This document shows positions 1 to 7,533 of a stretch of DNA of 10,648 nucleotides, piece after piece (position 1 is the stretch's first letter; each line of letters begins with the position of its first letter). The stretch is from Robiginitomaculum sp. (GTDB lineage Bacteria > Pseudomonadota > Alphaproteobacteria > Caulobacterales > Maricaulaceae). The DNA lies in the NCBI GenBank assembly GCA_026982235.1, contig JALSHM010000419.1, positions 1 to 10,648 on the forward strand, read 5' to 3'. The position numbers and the translations under genes are program-made. Below the pieces are notes generated by a model, which had not been told where the DNA came from, did not search any database, and saw nothing but the letters and a program-made list of their open reading frames with translations.

Positions 1-132
1 GGCAGGGGGGGGAGGTGGAGGGGCAATGGTTGCGGGGGGAGGGGTGCTTCCACCACCGCCGCACGCTGTTAGAGCGATGAGAGAAGCCGTGGCTAATGCC
101 AAGCCGTAAAATTTGTTAGATGAAAACCCCAT
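1..132 (-). CDS. Lipoprotein with proline-rich linker, 5' part only
   Basis: The minus strand from an ATG at 132 reads as 44 codons and runs off the window start. Residues 1-24 form a lipoprotein signal peptide: a basic residue near the N-terminus (K7), a hydrophobic core (about residues 10-22) and the lipobox LTAC with the lipidated cysteine at 24. It is followed by GGGGSTPPP and a further run of six prolines (38-43), a flexible low-complexity linker typical of exported lipoproteins in Alphaproteobacteria. A GGAG ribosome binding site lies about 6 bases before the ATG. The protein is expected to be processed by Lgt and signal peptidase II and anchored in a membrane facing the periplasm or outside. 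The functional domain lies outside the window, so no function can be assigned. A run of eight C's sits inside the linker (codons 41-43). Confidence 0.8.
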   Translation of the reverse strand, partial: MGFSSNKFYGLALATASLIALTACGGGGSTPPPATIAPPPPPPA

Positions 133-220
133 AATGGACTCCGTAGTTAAAATGTTAGCCCCAATTACCGCGCACCCATTATTTACAACTTAACCAAAAA
201 AAAGTCCAGTAAAGTTCGCA

Positions 221-238
221 GATTATCGCAAGATAATC
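221..238 (-). terminator. Hairpin after trmFO, possible weak terminator
   Basis: A perfect 7-bp inverted repeat, GATTATC-GCAA-GATAATC on the plus strand, begins 6 bases past the trmFO stop codon. On the minus-strand transcript it is a hairpin with a 4-base loop. An 8-base run of U's follows (positions 203-196), but 17 bases after the stem rather than next to it, and the stem is AT-rich. It is therefore not a textbook intrinsic terminator; it may be a weak terminator or an mRNA 3'-end stabiliser before the lipoprotein gene. Confidence 0.35.
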
Positions 239-244
239 CCCAAG

Positions 245-1630
245 TTACCTCCAGGCCAGAATATCTTTCAGTGCTCGTTCTGCAAGCTTGCGTTTTCTGA
301 AGCGGGTTTTGAATTTGCCCCGTAGGCGTTTGCCATCTTCGTCTTTATAGGTTAGCTCGATGGGGGGAAACAGGCCGAAATTTATATTCATGGGTTGAAA
401 CTTGGCTTTCGGGCCGCTCATAAATCCGCCCGTTACATGTGCGACCAATGCGCCGAGTGCCGTGGTCAGGGGCGGGGCGGGGACGGTATTGCCCTGTGCT
501 TGGGCGGCGGCCATACGTCCGGTGATAAGACCAAGCGCAGCGCTCTCCACATAGCCCTCAACCCCCATTATCTGCCCTGCAAAGCGCAAATTTGGCCGGG
601 TTTTCATTTGCAGTTGTGCGTTTAAGAGCTTGGGCGCATTGATAAATGTGTTGCGATGAATGCCGCCCAGCCGTGCGAATACGGCCTTTTCCAGTCCAGG
701 TATGGTGCGAAACACTTGCGTTTGCGCCGCATATTTCATCTTGGTCTGGAAACCGACCATATTGTACAGCGTCCCCAGAGCATTGTCCTGCCTAAGCTGG
801 ACTATGGCATGGGATTTTACATGTGGGTTATGGGGATTGGTCAGGCCAACCGGCTTCATAGGCCCCCAGCGCAATGTCTCCGCCCCGCGCGCCGCCATGA
901 CTTCGATGGGCAGGCAGGCGTCAAAATAGGGGGTGTTTTTTTCAAAATCTTTAAACTCGGTCTGGTCACTGTCTATCAGTGCTTGGATAAATGTTTCGTA
1001 TTGCTGTTTGTTAAGCGGGCAATTGATATAGTCCGCCCCGTCCCCGCCCGGCCCTTTTTTATCATAACGCGATTGCATCCAGGCAATGTCAAAATCTATA
1101 CTGTCTTTGTAAATAATCGGGGCGATGGCATCAAAGAAAGCGAGACTGTCTTCGCCGCTGGCCTCTAATATAGCCCCTGCGAGGGCAGGGCTGGTGAGGG
1201 GGCCTGTGGCTATGATGACATTGTCCCAATCGGCAGGCGGGAGGCCTTTAATCTCACCGTATTCTAGGCTTACTAGAGGATGGTCGTGCAGGGCTTTACT
1301 GACTGCGTCTGAAAACAATTCCCGGTCAACCGCCAGCGCTCCGCCTGCGGGGAGTTTGTGCTTGTCCGCGCAGGCCATTATCAGCGAACCGCACAGCCGC
1401 ATTTCTTCGTGCAAGACACCCACCGCATTGTTGTCTTTATCGTCAGAGCGAAACGAATTGGAGCAAACCAGTTCAGCGAAACCGCCACCTTGGTGTACCT
1501 CGGTTTGTACCTCTGGGCGCATTTCGTGTAAGATAACAGGGACGCCTGCTTGCGCCACCTGCCAAGCAGCTTCGCTACCCGCAAGACCCGCGCCGATAAT
1601 GTGGACTATATTTGTCTTTTCAGTTTTCAT
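245..1630 (-). CDS. trmFO: TrmFO, folate-dependent tRNA (uracil-54-C5-) methyltransferase
   Basis: TrmFO (EC 2.1.1.74) transfers the methylene group of 5,10-methylenetetrahydrofolate to uridine 54 in the T-loop of tRNA, using reduced FAD; it acts in the cytoplasm. The 461-residue product is near the usual family length. Residues 11-21 hold the FAD-binding glycine motif (IIGAGLAGSEA), followed by the family block with HEMRP at 35-39. ELVCSNSF places a conserved cysteine at 56, and CLPIEVMAARG places the second at 239; these correspond to the two functional cysteines (C53 and C226) of the Bacillus subtilis enzyme. The C-terminal FAD-domain segment AGQIMGVEGYVESAA (351-365) is also present. The start ATG at 1630 sits directly before the glycine motif; its ribosome binding site is weak. 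It is transcribed toward the lipoprotein gene and diverges from the membrane-protein pair. No missing residues were seen. Confidence 0.97.
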   Translation of the reverse strand: MKTEKTNIVHIIGAGLAGSEAAWQVAQAGVPVILHEMRPEVQTEVHQGGGFAELVCSNSFRSDDKDNNAVGVLHEEMRLCGSLIMACADKHKLPAGGALAVDRELFSDAVSKALHDHPLVSLEYGEIKGLPPADWDNVIIATGPLTSPALAGAILEASGEDSLAFFDAIAPIIYKDSIDFDIAWMQSRYDKKGPGGDGADYINCPLNKQQYETFIQALIDSDQTEFKDFEKNTPYFDACLPIEVMAARGAETLRWGPMKPVGLTNPHNPHVKSHAIVQLRQDNALGTLYNMVGFQTKMKYAAQTQVFRTIPGLEKAVFARLGGIHRNTFINAPKLLNAQLQMKTRPNLRFAGQIMGVEGYVESAALGLITGRMAAAQAQGNTVPAPPLTTALGALVAHVTGGFMSGPKAKFQPMNINFGLFPPIELTYKDEDGKRLRGKFKTRFRKRKLAERALKDILAWR

Positions 1631-1713
1631 AACAGGGCTTTAGAGGTCTGCCGCAATGGTGAAAAGTAAAAACAACGAAACCAGTTGATTTTTTTCCCGC
1701 ATTGGCAGAAACT

Positions 1714-1732
1714 ACTCCCAACAAAGGGGAGT
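1714..1732 (+). promoter_or_regulatory. Hairpin covering the ribosome binding site of the first membrane gene
   Basis: ACTCCC (1714-1719) can pair with GGGAGT (1727-1732) across a 7-base loop. The right arm contains most of the Shine-Dalgarno sequence GGGGAG (1726-1731) that serves the ATG at 1737. If formed in the mRNA, this 6-bp stem would hide the ribosome binding site. The pairing is seen directly; a regulatory role is inference. The 106-bp trmFO/membrane-gene gap (1631-1736) otherwise shows a T7 run (1689-1695) and a distant TCTGCC/GGCAGA inverted pair, but no promoter I can call. Confidence 0.35.
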
Positions 1733-1736
1733 TGAA

Positions 1737-2762
1737 ATGAACAATTTAACATCACAAAAAGCGCCATACGATTTTGGTCGCTCAATCTTCATGCCGTTTC
1801 AAAGCGGTGAGGGTAGTGTAGGGTTCGTGTTTAAATCTGCGTTTTTCTACGGTATAATGATGACCGTGTTGATTTTCCTGTTTGGTAAAATGATGATGGG
1901 GTCGTTTATCGAATTTATGCAGGCCGCAAGCGCGCTTGAAACTGAGCCGAGTAGTGGGGACGAAATGGAAGCCGTCATGCAAATGTTTGGCATGATGGGA
2001 AAAATGTTTATCCCGATTATATTGATTTTTTTAGGGGGATGGGTGATTTGGGCTATGGTGGAAGCAGCCTTGTTCCGCCGTATATTACGCGAGGATGAAG
2101 ACGAGGTATCTTCTTCTCTTTTTCCGTGGCGGCTGGGTATGGACGAAATTCGAGTGATGTTTTGTCGCCTAATAGTCGGGTTGGCTGGTTTTTCGATTTT
2201 TATATTACTGTATTTTGTGCTTATTGTAGTGATCGTCGGCGCGGTTGCTGGCGGGACGCAATCGGGGGCTTTGGGGGCGATTATCGGCTTGTTAGGGTTT
2301 CTCGGCGTTGTTGCTGCCTTTGCCTTATTTGTTTTTATTACGATTCGCCTAGCACCCGCATCTGCGCTTTCCATTGCCGAAAATAGATTTGCTTTGGGTG
2401 ATGCTTGGCCCGTGACCAAAGGGCGTTTTTGGCCAATTTTTGGTTCTTATGCGCTGATTGGGGTGGCCGGTATGGTTGTTTCCCAAGTATTACAAACAAT
2501 TTTGATGGTGGCTTTCATGGGTAGTTTTATGGCCATGATACCCGATTTGGAGAAAATGGGCGGTATGCAGCCAGACGAGAGTATTGCACAAATGATAGAG
2601 ATGATAACCCAACCGTCCATGTTAGCAGGTATAGCTGTTGCGCTGATTCTGTATTATGTTTTTGAAGCCCTATGGTATATGCATTTCGCGGGCGTATCTG
2701 CCCACGCGGTTAATTTGTATAAAACCGACCAATCCGAAAACAGTCTTGAAGTGTTTGATTAA
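1737..2762 (+). CDS. Six-helix integral membrane protein, paralogue A of a tandem pair
   Basis: This is an unrecognised 341-residue inner-membrane protein. Hydrophobic segments lie at about residues 33-56, 90-112, 142-171, 178-203, 232-262 and 294-316, suggesting six helices, with acidic, methionine-rich loops between helices 1-2 (about 60-88) and 5-6 (about 265-293). There is no cleavable signal peptide. A conserved-looking stretch after helix 4 (APASALSIAENRF, then TKGRFWPIFG at 227-236) resembles the pattern in membrane domains of the GDPD_mem/DUF975 type, where the cytosolic segment reads roughly E-x-A-x-x-x-S/T-K-G-x-x-W; this is a family-level impression only. The start has a strong GGGGAG site 5 bases upstream. 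The next gene follows after 18 bases and is a paralogue, so the two are very likely one operon and may form a heteromer. The substrate, if it is a transporter at all, is unknown. Confidence 0.85.
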   Translation: MNNLTSQKAPYDFGRSIFMPFQSGEGSVGFVFKSAFFYGIMMTVLIFLFGKMMMGSFIEFMQAASALETEPSSGDEMEAVMQMFGMMGKMFIPIILIFLGGWVIWAMVEAALFRRILREDEDEVSSSLFPWRLGMDEIRVMFCRLIVGLAGFSIFILLYFVLIVVIVGAVAGGTQSGALGAIIGLLGFLGVVAAFALFVFITIRLAPASALSIAENRFALGDAWPVTKGRFWPIFGSYALIGVAGMVVSQVLQTILMVAFMGSFMAMIPDLEKMGGMQPDESIAQMIEMITQPSMLAGIAVALILYYVFEALWYMHFAGVSAHAVNLYKTDQSENSLEVFD

Positions 2763-2780
2763 GAGAGTTTGGAGGCATAG

Positions 2781-3755
2781 ATGAATAATCATAAGCAAGG
2801 TGAGGCTTTCGATTTCTCTGCCGCTATTACGCAATTATTCCGCACTCAGGACGGTAAATTTTTTGCCAAGCGGCTCTGGTTCTGGGCTAGCGCCGCTTAT
2901 GCGTTTGTTATGTTGGTCACATTTCCGTTCATCGTTAAATATTACCCGGATTTATTAGAGGTCAATTGGCACAATATGAAAGCCATGATGGATGGAAGCA
3001 CTCCCGACAATACGGCTTTATTGGCCATATTAGCAAAACTGTTCCCATCCTATTTGTTTCTCATAATCAGTATGTTGACAATTGGCGCGGCGGTCGAGAC
3101 TGCACTGCACAGAAAAGTTTTGTTTGACCAGGAAGAAAGCGGCATGCCCCTTAGGTTTGGCATAGTTCAATTTCGCGTTTTGCTAGCGCAAATCGCCGTT
3201 TGGGTGATTTGGTTTTTGGCATATACTATTGGGGTGATACTGCTTGCTTTATTCGTTGGTATACTTGCTGCTGTCACACCAATTTTAGGGGGCATAATTG
3301 GTGTGCTTGGGTTTATTGCTTTCATGTGTTTGTTGGTGTTTTTACCCATAAGCCTCTCGCCCGCCGCAGCCCTCACGGTCAATAATAATCGCTTGCAGGT
3401 TATGGGTGCGCGCAAAGTTAGCAAGGGCGTTTTCTGGAATTTATTTGGCGCATATTTGGTCGTGATTATTGGTGGGTATATATTGATTTATGTAGTGATG
3501 ACGATCGGCGTTATTGTCGTCACAGGGGACGCAGCATTTTTAGAAGCCCTGTCAGGCATGGGCGCAGAGAACCCTAAAATAGCTTTCGAAGCGGCAGCTC
3601 AGCGCTTCAAAAACCCGCTGGTCATGCTCGTCGGCATCATTTTCATATTTGCCTATGCAGGTGCATACGCTGCCTATACATTATCCATATCCGGCATCTC
3701 GTCCTACACAGTAAAATGGTGGCGCGGTAATGATGAGGCCAGCCAATTTGATTAG
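2781..3755 (+). CDS. Six-helix integral membrane protein, paralogue B of a tandem pair
   Basis: This 324-residue membrane protein has the same architecture as the preceding gene: helices at about 33-53, 84-106, 132-162, 165-190, 217-247 and 278-302. Aligned by eye, the two share an N-terminal aromatic-D-F motif (AFDF at 9-12 against PYDF at 10-13), a helix-2 end with VExAL and a following R (VETALHRKVL here, VEAALFRRIL upstream), a P-x-R-x-G motif before helix 3 (PLRFG at 123-127), the block SPAAALTVNNNR followed by SKGVFWNLFGAY (214-225), and an acidic tail ending in Phe-Asp. The divergence is too great for a recent duplication. The start has GGAGG 5 bases upstream. The stop at 3753-3755 is 2 bp from the uvrA stop on the other strand. 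The function is not recognised; co-translation with paralogue A suggests partnership. Confidence 0.85.
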   Translation: MNNHKQGEAFDFSAAITQLFRTQDGKFFAKRLWFWASAAYAFVMLVTFPFIVKYYPDLLEVNWHNMKAMMDGSTPDNTALLAILAKLFPSYLFLIISMLTIGAAVETALHRKVLFDQEESGMPLRFGIVQFRVLLAQIAVWVIWFLAYTIGVILLALFVGILAAVTPILGGIIGVLGFIAFMCLLVFLPISLSPAAALTVNNNRLQVMGARKVSKGVFWNLFGAYLVVIIGGYILIYVVMTIGVIVVTGDAAFLEALSGMGAENPKIAFEAAAQRFKNPLVMLVGIIFIFAYAGAYAAYTLSISGISSYTVKWWRGNDEASQFD

Positions 3756-3757
3756 GA

Positions 3758-6589
3758 TTATTTAGCCAATGCAGGTTTCAAATATTTCCCTGTCCAGCTT
3801 TTCTTAACTCTCGCTACGTCTTCCGGTGTGCCGACGGCTACGACTTCGCCGCCGCCGTCGCCGCCTTCTGGGCCTAGGTCTATGATCCAGTCTGCGGTTT
3901 TTATGACGTCGAGATTATGTTCGATGACGATCATGGTATTGCCGCCTTCGACCAATTCGTTGAGCACGCCGAGCAATTTATTGACATCTTCGAAATGTAG
4001 TCCAGTCGTTGGTTCGTCGAGAATATACAGCGTGCGGCCTGTGGCGCGTTTGGACAATTCCTTGGCCAGCTTGACCCGTTGAGCTTCGCCGCCCGATAAT
4101 GTGGTCGCCTGTTGCCCGACTTGCAGATAACCCAGCCCGACCCGTTGCAGGGTGACCATTTTATCGCGGATGCTCGGCACGGCCTTAAAGAACACAGCCG
4201 CTTCATCTATGCTCATGGCCAGCACATCGGCGATGGTTTTACCCTTGAATTTTATCTCCAGCGTCTCGCGGTTATAGCGCTTGCCGCGACAGGTCTCGCA
4301 CTGCACATATACATCGGGCAAGAAATGCATTTCAATCTTGATGACCCCACCGCCCCGACAAGCCTCACAGCGTCCGCCCTTTATATTAAAGCTAAACCGA
4401 CCGGGTTTATAGCCTCTGGTTTTAGCTTCGGGCAGGCCGGCAAACCAGTCGCGAATGGGGGTGAATGCACCGGTATAGGTGGCCGGGTTAGAGCGCGGTG
4501 TGCGGCCAATGGGGGATTGGTCTATGTCGATAACTTTGTCGAGATACTCGAAGCCCTCTATGCTGTCGTGGGGCATGACCGCGACACTGGAATTGTTGAG
4601 TTTGCGTGCTGCCGCCTTGTAAACGGTTTCAACCGTGAGGGTAGATTTGCCGCCGCCCGATACCCCGGTCACACAGATGAATAGGCCAAGGGGAAATTCC
4701 ACATTTATGGATTTAAGATTATTGCCGCGCGCGCCATTTATTTTGAGGAATTTATGCCCAGCTTTGCGGCGCTGGTTGGGGATGGCAATCTGCTTTTTGC
4801 CGACCAGATATTGCCCGGTCAGGGATTTTTTGTTGGCCTTTATTTTGGCGGGTGTGCCTTCGGCCACCACCTCACCGCCCTCTATGCCGGCTAGCGGACC
4901 CATATCGACCACATAGTCTGCGGTTAAAATAGCGTCTTCGTCGTGTTCAACAACGATAACAGTATTGCCCAAATCCCTTAGCCCGCGCAGGGTTTCCAAT
5001 AGCCGCGCATTATCGCGCTGGTGCAGGCCGATACTGGGTTCGTCCAGCACATAAAGAACACCCGTAAGCCCAGAGCCAATTTGCGAAGCCAGGCGAATGC
5101 GTTGGCTCTCCCCGCCTGATAAGGAGCCAGAACCCCGCCCCAATGTAAGATAGTCTAGCCCAACCGCATTCAGGAATGATAATCGGTCGGATATTTCCTT
5201 GAGAACAGGCCGCGCAATCTCTGCATTTTGACCTTTTAAATCTTTGGACAATTTCTCGAACCTGGCCTTGGCCAGCTTGATGGACATATCGCCCGTTTCG
5301 GTGATGTCCATACCGTCAATTTTCACCGCCAGAGCTTCGGGGCGCAGGCGTTTGCCTTTGCAGGTTTCGCACCGCGCAGTGGATTGGAATTTAGCTAGAA
5401 AATCTCGCGCCCAACTGCTTTCCGTATCCCTGAAACGGCGATCCAGATTAGGGATAATACCTTCAAATGGTTTTTTGGTTTCGTATTTCCGCCCAGCTTC
5501 GGAATAGACAAATTCAACCATTTCACCTTTGGTACCGTGCAATAGAATGTCTTGGTGCTTGGCCTTCAGTTTTTGCCACGGGGTTTCCAAATCGAACCCG
5601 TAATGATTGGCTAAGGCTTCGAGGGTCTGGCGGTACATGCGGCTTGGGGTCTTTGACCAAGGCGCAATGGCCCCAGAGCCAAGGGTTTTTGACGTGTCGG
5701 GTATGACCAATTTGGCATCAAATTTTAGCTCATGGCCCAGCCCGTCACAGGCCGGACAAGCCCCGTGGGGTGAATTGAACGAAAACAAGCGCGGCTCGAT
5801 CTCGGAAATGGTAAAACCGGACACCGGGCAAGCAAATTTTTGCGAAAACAATATCCGTTCGCTTGTGTCCGCATTCTCGGTAATGGCAAGCCCGTCCGAG
5901 AGGCGCAGTGCGGTCTCGAAACTATCGGCCAGTCGCGTTTCCAAACCCTCGCGCACCACGACCCTATCGACCACCACATCAATATCGTGCTTAAACTTTT
6001 TATCCAGTGCAGGGGCGTCTTCGATGCGGACAAGCTCGCCGTCAATCTTGGCGCGCTGGAAACCTTGCTTCATCAGATCGGCCAATTCTTTGCGGTACTC
6101 ACCTTTGCGCCCGCGCACGATGGGGGCGAGGATATAAAGCTTGGTGCCCTCATCTAGCGCCATGACCCTATCAACCATTTGCGCGACCGATTGGCTCTCT
6201 ATGGGCAGTCCGGTCGCTGGCGAATACGGCACGCCAACCCGCGCCCATAAAAGCCGCATATAATCATAAATTTCCGTCACCGTGCCCACGGTCGAGCGCG
6301 GGTTTTTTGAGGTGGTTTTTTGCTCGATAGAAATGGCAGGGGACAAGCCCTCTATACTATCCACATCCGGCTTGTCCTGCATCTCAAGGAACTGTCTGGC
6401 ATAGGCGGACAAACTCTCCACATAGCGCCGCTGCCCCTCGGCATATATGGTATCAAAGGCCAAGGAAGATTTCCCCGATCCAGATAGGCCGGTAATGACA
6501 ATCAGCTTATCGCGCGGCAAATCCACATTGACGTTTTTAAGATTATGCGTCCGCGCACCGCGTACTTTGATATGTTTTAATGAAGTCAT
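3758..6589 (-). CDS. uvrA: UvrA, excinuclease ABC subunit A
   Basis: UvrA is the dimeric ATPase that detects bulky DNA lesions and loads UvrB in nucleotide-excision repair. The 943-residue product is full length. In order: Walker A (GLSGSGKSS, 34-42); the UvrB-binding and insertion domains; the first CxxC-type finger (C254, S257, C278, C281); a CxxC at 407/410; ABC signature LSGGESQ (490-496); Walker B LYVLDEP (512-518); second Walker A GVSGGGKST (642-650); the C-terminal zinc module (C741, C744, C764, C767); signature LSGGEAQ (831-837); Walker B LYILDEP (854-860). One ligand of the first finger is Ser instead of Cys, a substitution I recall from other alphaproteobacterial UvrAs, where this module seems degenerate. 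The second module, needed for DNA damage recognition, is intact. The ATG at 6589 directly precedes the conserved N-terminus, although its ribosome binding site is poor. I found no alphaproteobacterial LexA box (GTTC-N7-GTTC) upstream. Confidence 0.98.
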   Translation of the reverse strand: MTSLKHIKVRGARTHNLKNVNVDLPRDKLIVITGLSGSGKSSLAFDTIYAEGQRRYVESLSAYARQFLEMQDKPDVDSIEGLSPAISIEQKTTSKNPRSTVGTVTEIYDYMRLLWARVGVPYSPATGLPIESQSVAQMVDRVMALDEGTKLYILAPIVRGRKGEYRKELADLMKQGFQRAKIDGELVRIEDAPALDKKFKHDIDVVVDRVVVREGLETRLADSFETALRLSDGLAITENADTSERILFSQKFACPVSGFTISEIEPRLFSFNSPHGACPACDGLGHELKFDAKLVIPDTSKTLGSGAIAPWSKTPSRMYRQTLEALANHYGFDLETPWQKLKAKHQDILLHGTKGEMVEFVYSEAGRKYETKKPFEGIIPNLDRRFRDTESSWARDFLAKFQSTARCETCKGKRLRPEALAVKIDGMDITETGDMSIKLAKARFEKLSKDLKGQNAEIARPVLKEISDRLSFLNAVGLDYLTLGRGSGSLSGGESQRIRLASQIGSGLTGVLYVLDEPSIGLHQRDNARLLETLRGLRDLGNTVIVVEHDEDAILTADYVVDMGPLAGIEGGEVVAEGTPAKIKANKKSLTGQYLVGKKQIAIPNQRRKAGHKFLKINGARGNNLKSINVEFPLGLFICVTGVSGGGKSTLTVETVYKAAARKLNNSSVAVMPHDSIEGFEYLDKVIDIDQSPIGRTPRSNPATYTGAFTPIRDWFAGLPEAKTRGYKPGRFSFNIKGGRCEACRGGGVIKIEMHFLPDVYVQCETCRGKRYNRETLEIKFKGKTIADVLAMSIDEAAVFFKAVPSIRDKMVTLQRVGLGYLQVGQQATTLSGGEAQRVKLAKELSKRATGRTLYILDEPTTGLHFEDVNKLLGVLNELVEGGNTMIVIEHNLDVIKTADWIIDLGPEGGDGGGEVVAVGTPEDVARVKKSWTGKYLKPALAK

Positions 6590-6706
6590 AAGGTTGGCTC
6601 ATATCATGAACATGAAGAATTAACAGAGCAAATATTAGCACTACTGACAAAACTTGGTGTTGAATAGAAAAATAGACTAGGCCATAACTCTGGGCAAAGC
6701 AATTTG

Positions 6707-6723
6707 AGCGCTTGTGGAGCGCT
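6707..6723 (+). repeat. Short hairpin upstream of the methyltransferase gene
   Basis: The self-complementary hexamer AGCGCT occurs twice, at 6707-6712 and 6718-6723, separated by TGTGG. The two copies can pair as a 6-bp GC-rich stem with a 5-base loop, ending 3 bases before the ribosome binding site of the ATG at 6736. It lies in the 146-bp divergent region between uvrA and the methyltransferase gene, where I see no convincing promoter. It could be a binding site, an mRNA leader hairpin or chance. Confidence 0.4.
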
Positions 6724-6726
6724 AAA

Positions 6727-6730
6727 GAGG
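6727..6730 (+). promoter_or_regulatory. Ribosome binding site that fixes the methyltransferase start
   Basis: GAGG, inside AAAGAGGGA, lies 5 bases before the ATG at 6736. An in-frame TTG at 6712 would add eight residues but falls inside the AGCGCT hairpin and has no comparable site. This favours ATG 6736. Confidence 0.7.
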
Positions 6731-6735
6731 GAATT

Positions 6736-7533
6736 ATGGAAAAAACCAATCGCGTCTGCCCAGTTTGTTATGAACAGCAACCAAGCCCGCTTCCCGAACT
6801 CAGTCACCCGGATTGGAATACGGTGCAATGCGCAGAGTGCGATATGGTTTATCTGGATGAAGCGCCGGACTATGCTAGCCTCAGCGAAGACATGGCGTGG
6901 ACAAAACAATTCGGTATAGAGGCAAAACGCCGCAAACAAAAAGAACCATTCATTGCTTGGCTCGATGCCAAAACACGGTGGCGCCTACATATGTTTAGGG
7001 ATAATGAATGGGACTATATAAGTGAGCATGTAAAGTCCGGAAATGTATTAGATGTGGGTTGCGGCGGTATCAATAATGTTCCGGAGAAATTTAGCCCGTT
7101 CGGGATTGAAATTGAAAAAGAGGCTGCCGAAATATCGAGCGCCCTGATGAAAAAGCGCGGCGGCTTTGTCGTCCATGCCCCGGCATTGGACGGTATTACG
7201 CAATTTGATGATGTGTTCTTTGATGGTATTATTATGCGCTCATATTTGGAACATGAAGCTAATCCAAGACAAGTGCTAAAGGCTTGTTATACCAAGCTAA
7301 AGCCCGGCGGTGCTATCTATATAAAAGTGCCGAATTTTGATACAATTAACCGGGTCGTTCGCGGTGTTAATTGGTGCGGGTTTCGCTTCCCCGATCATCT
7401 GAATTATTTCGGTATCAAGACACTCAAGCATCTTGCGGAGCTGGAAAATTACCAGTTCGAGTTAAAAAACAAAGTCACACGCTATACCAATGACAATGCG
7501 CATTGTTTTTTCATTAAACCATTAGGGCAATAG
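6736..7533 (+). CDS. Class I SAM-dependent methyltransferase with N-terminal zinc ribbon
   Basis: The 265-residue product begins with a four-cysteine zinc ribbon (CPVC at 8-11 and CAEC at 32-35) followed by a hydrophobic/acidic linker (MVYLDE). The class I methyltransferase fold follows: motif I VLDVGCGG at 104-111 (SAM binding), the acidic end of strand 2 (GIEIE at 123-127), the motif IV region with SYLEH at 169-173, and a post-motif KPGGAIYIKVPN at 189-200, then FPDHLNYFG at 218-226. This is the Methyltransf_23-like layout with a leading zinc ribbon seen in methyltransferases linked to sugar or small-molecule modification. The substrate cannot be read from the sequence, and the neighbours do not suggest a glycan cluster. 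The last 12 bases overlap the 3' end of the convergent racemase gene. It is divergent from uvrA and probably monocistronic. Confidence 0.9.
   Translation: MEKTNRVCPVCYEQQPSPLPELSHPDWNTVQCAECDMVYLDEAPDYASLSEDMAWTKQFGIEAKRRKQKEPFIAWLDAKTRWRLHMFRDNEWDYISEHVKSGNVLDVGCGGINNVPEKFSPFGIEIEKEAAEISSALMKKRGGFVVHAPALDGITQFDDVFFDGIIMRSYLEHEANPRQVLKACYTKLKPGGAIYIKVPNFDTINRVVRGVNWCGFRFPDHLNYFGIKTLKHLAELENYQFELKNKVTRYTNDNAHCFFIKPLGQ

Noticed and set aside
656..1643. Long open frames of 170-172 codons opposite trmFO
   Set aside because: They are antisense to a well-conserved gene, lack ribosome binding sites and show no recognisable protein features, so they are codon-composition shadows.
1847..2419. 190-codon open frame antisense to the first membrane gene
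   Set aside because: It mirrors the hydrophobic codons of the membrane protein, is rich in Ile/Pro/Asn with no domain, and its start has no ribosome binding site.
4112..4684. 190-codon open frame antisense to uvrA
   Set aside because: It lies fully within conserved uvrA coding sequence and has no initiation signal or domain.
6590..6735. Possible SOS (LexA) box upstream of uvrA
   Set aside because: The nearest candidate on the minus strand is GTTC-ATGATAT-GAGC; the second half-site does not match the GTTC-N7-GTTC pattern of Alphaproteobacteria. No other pair is present in the divergent region.
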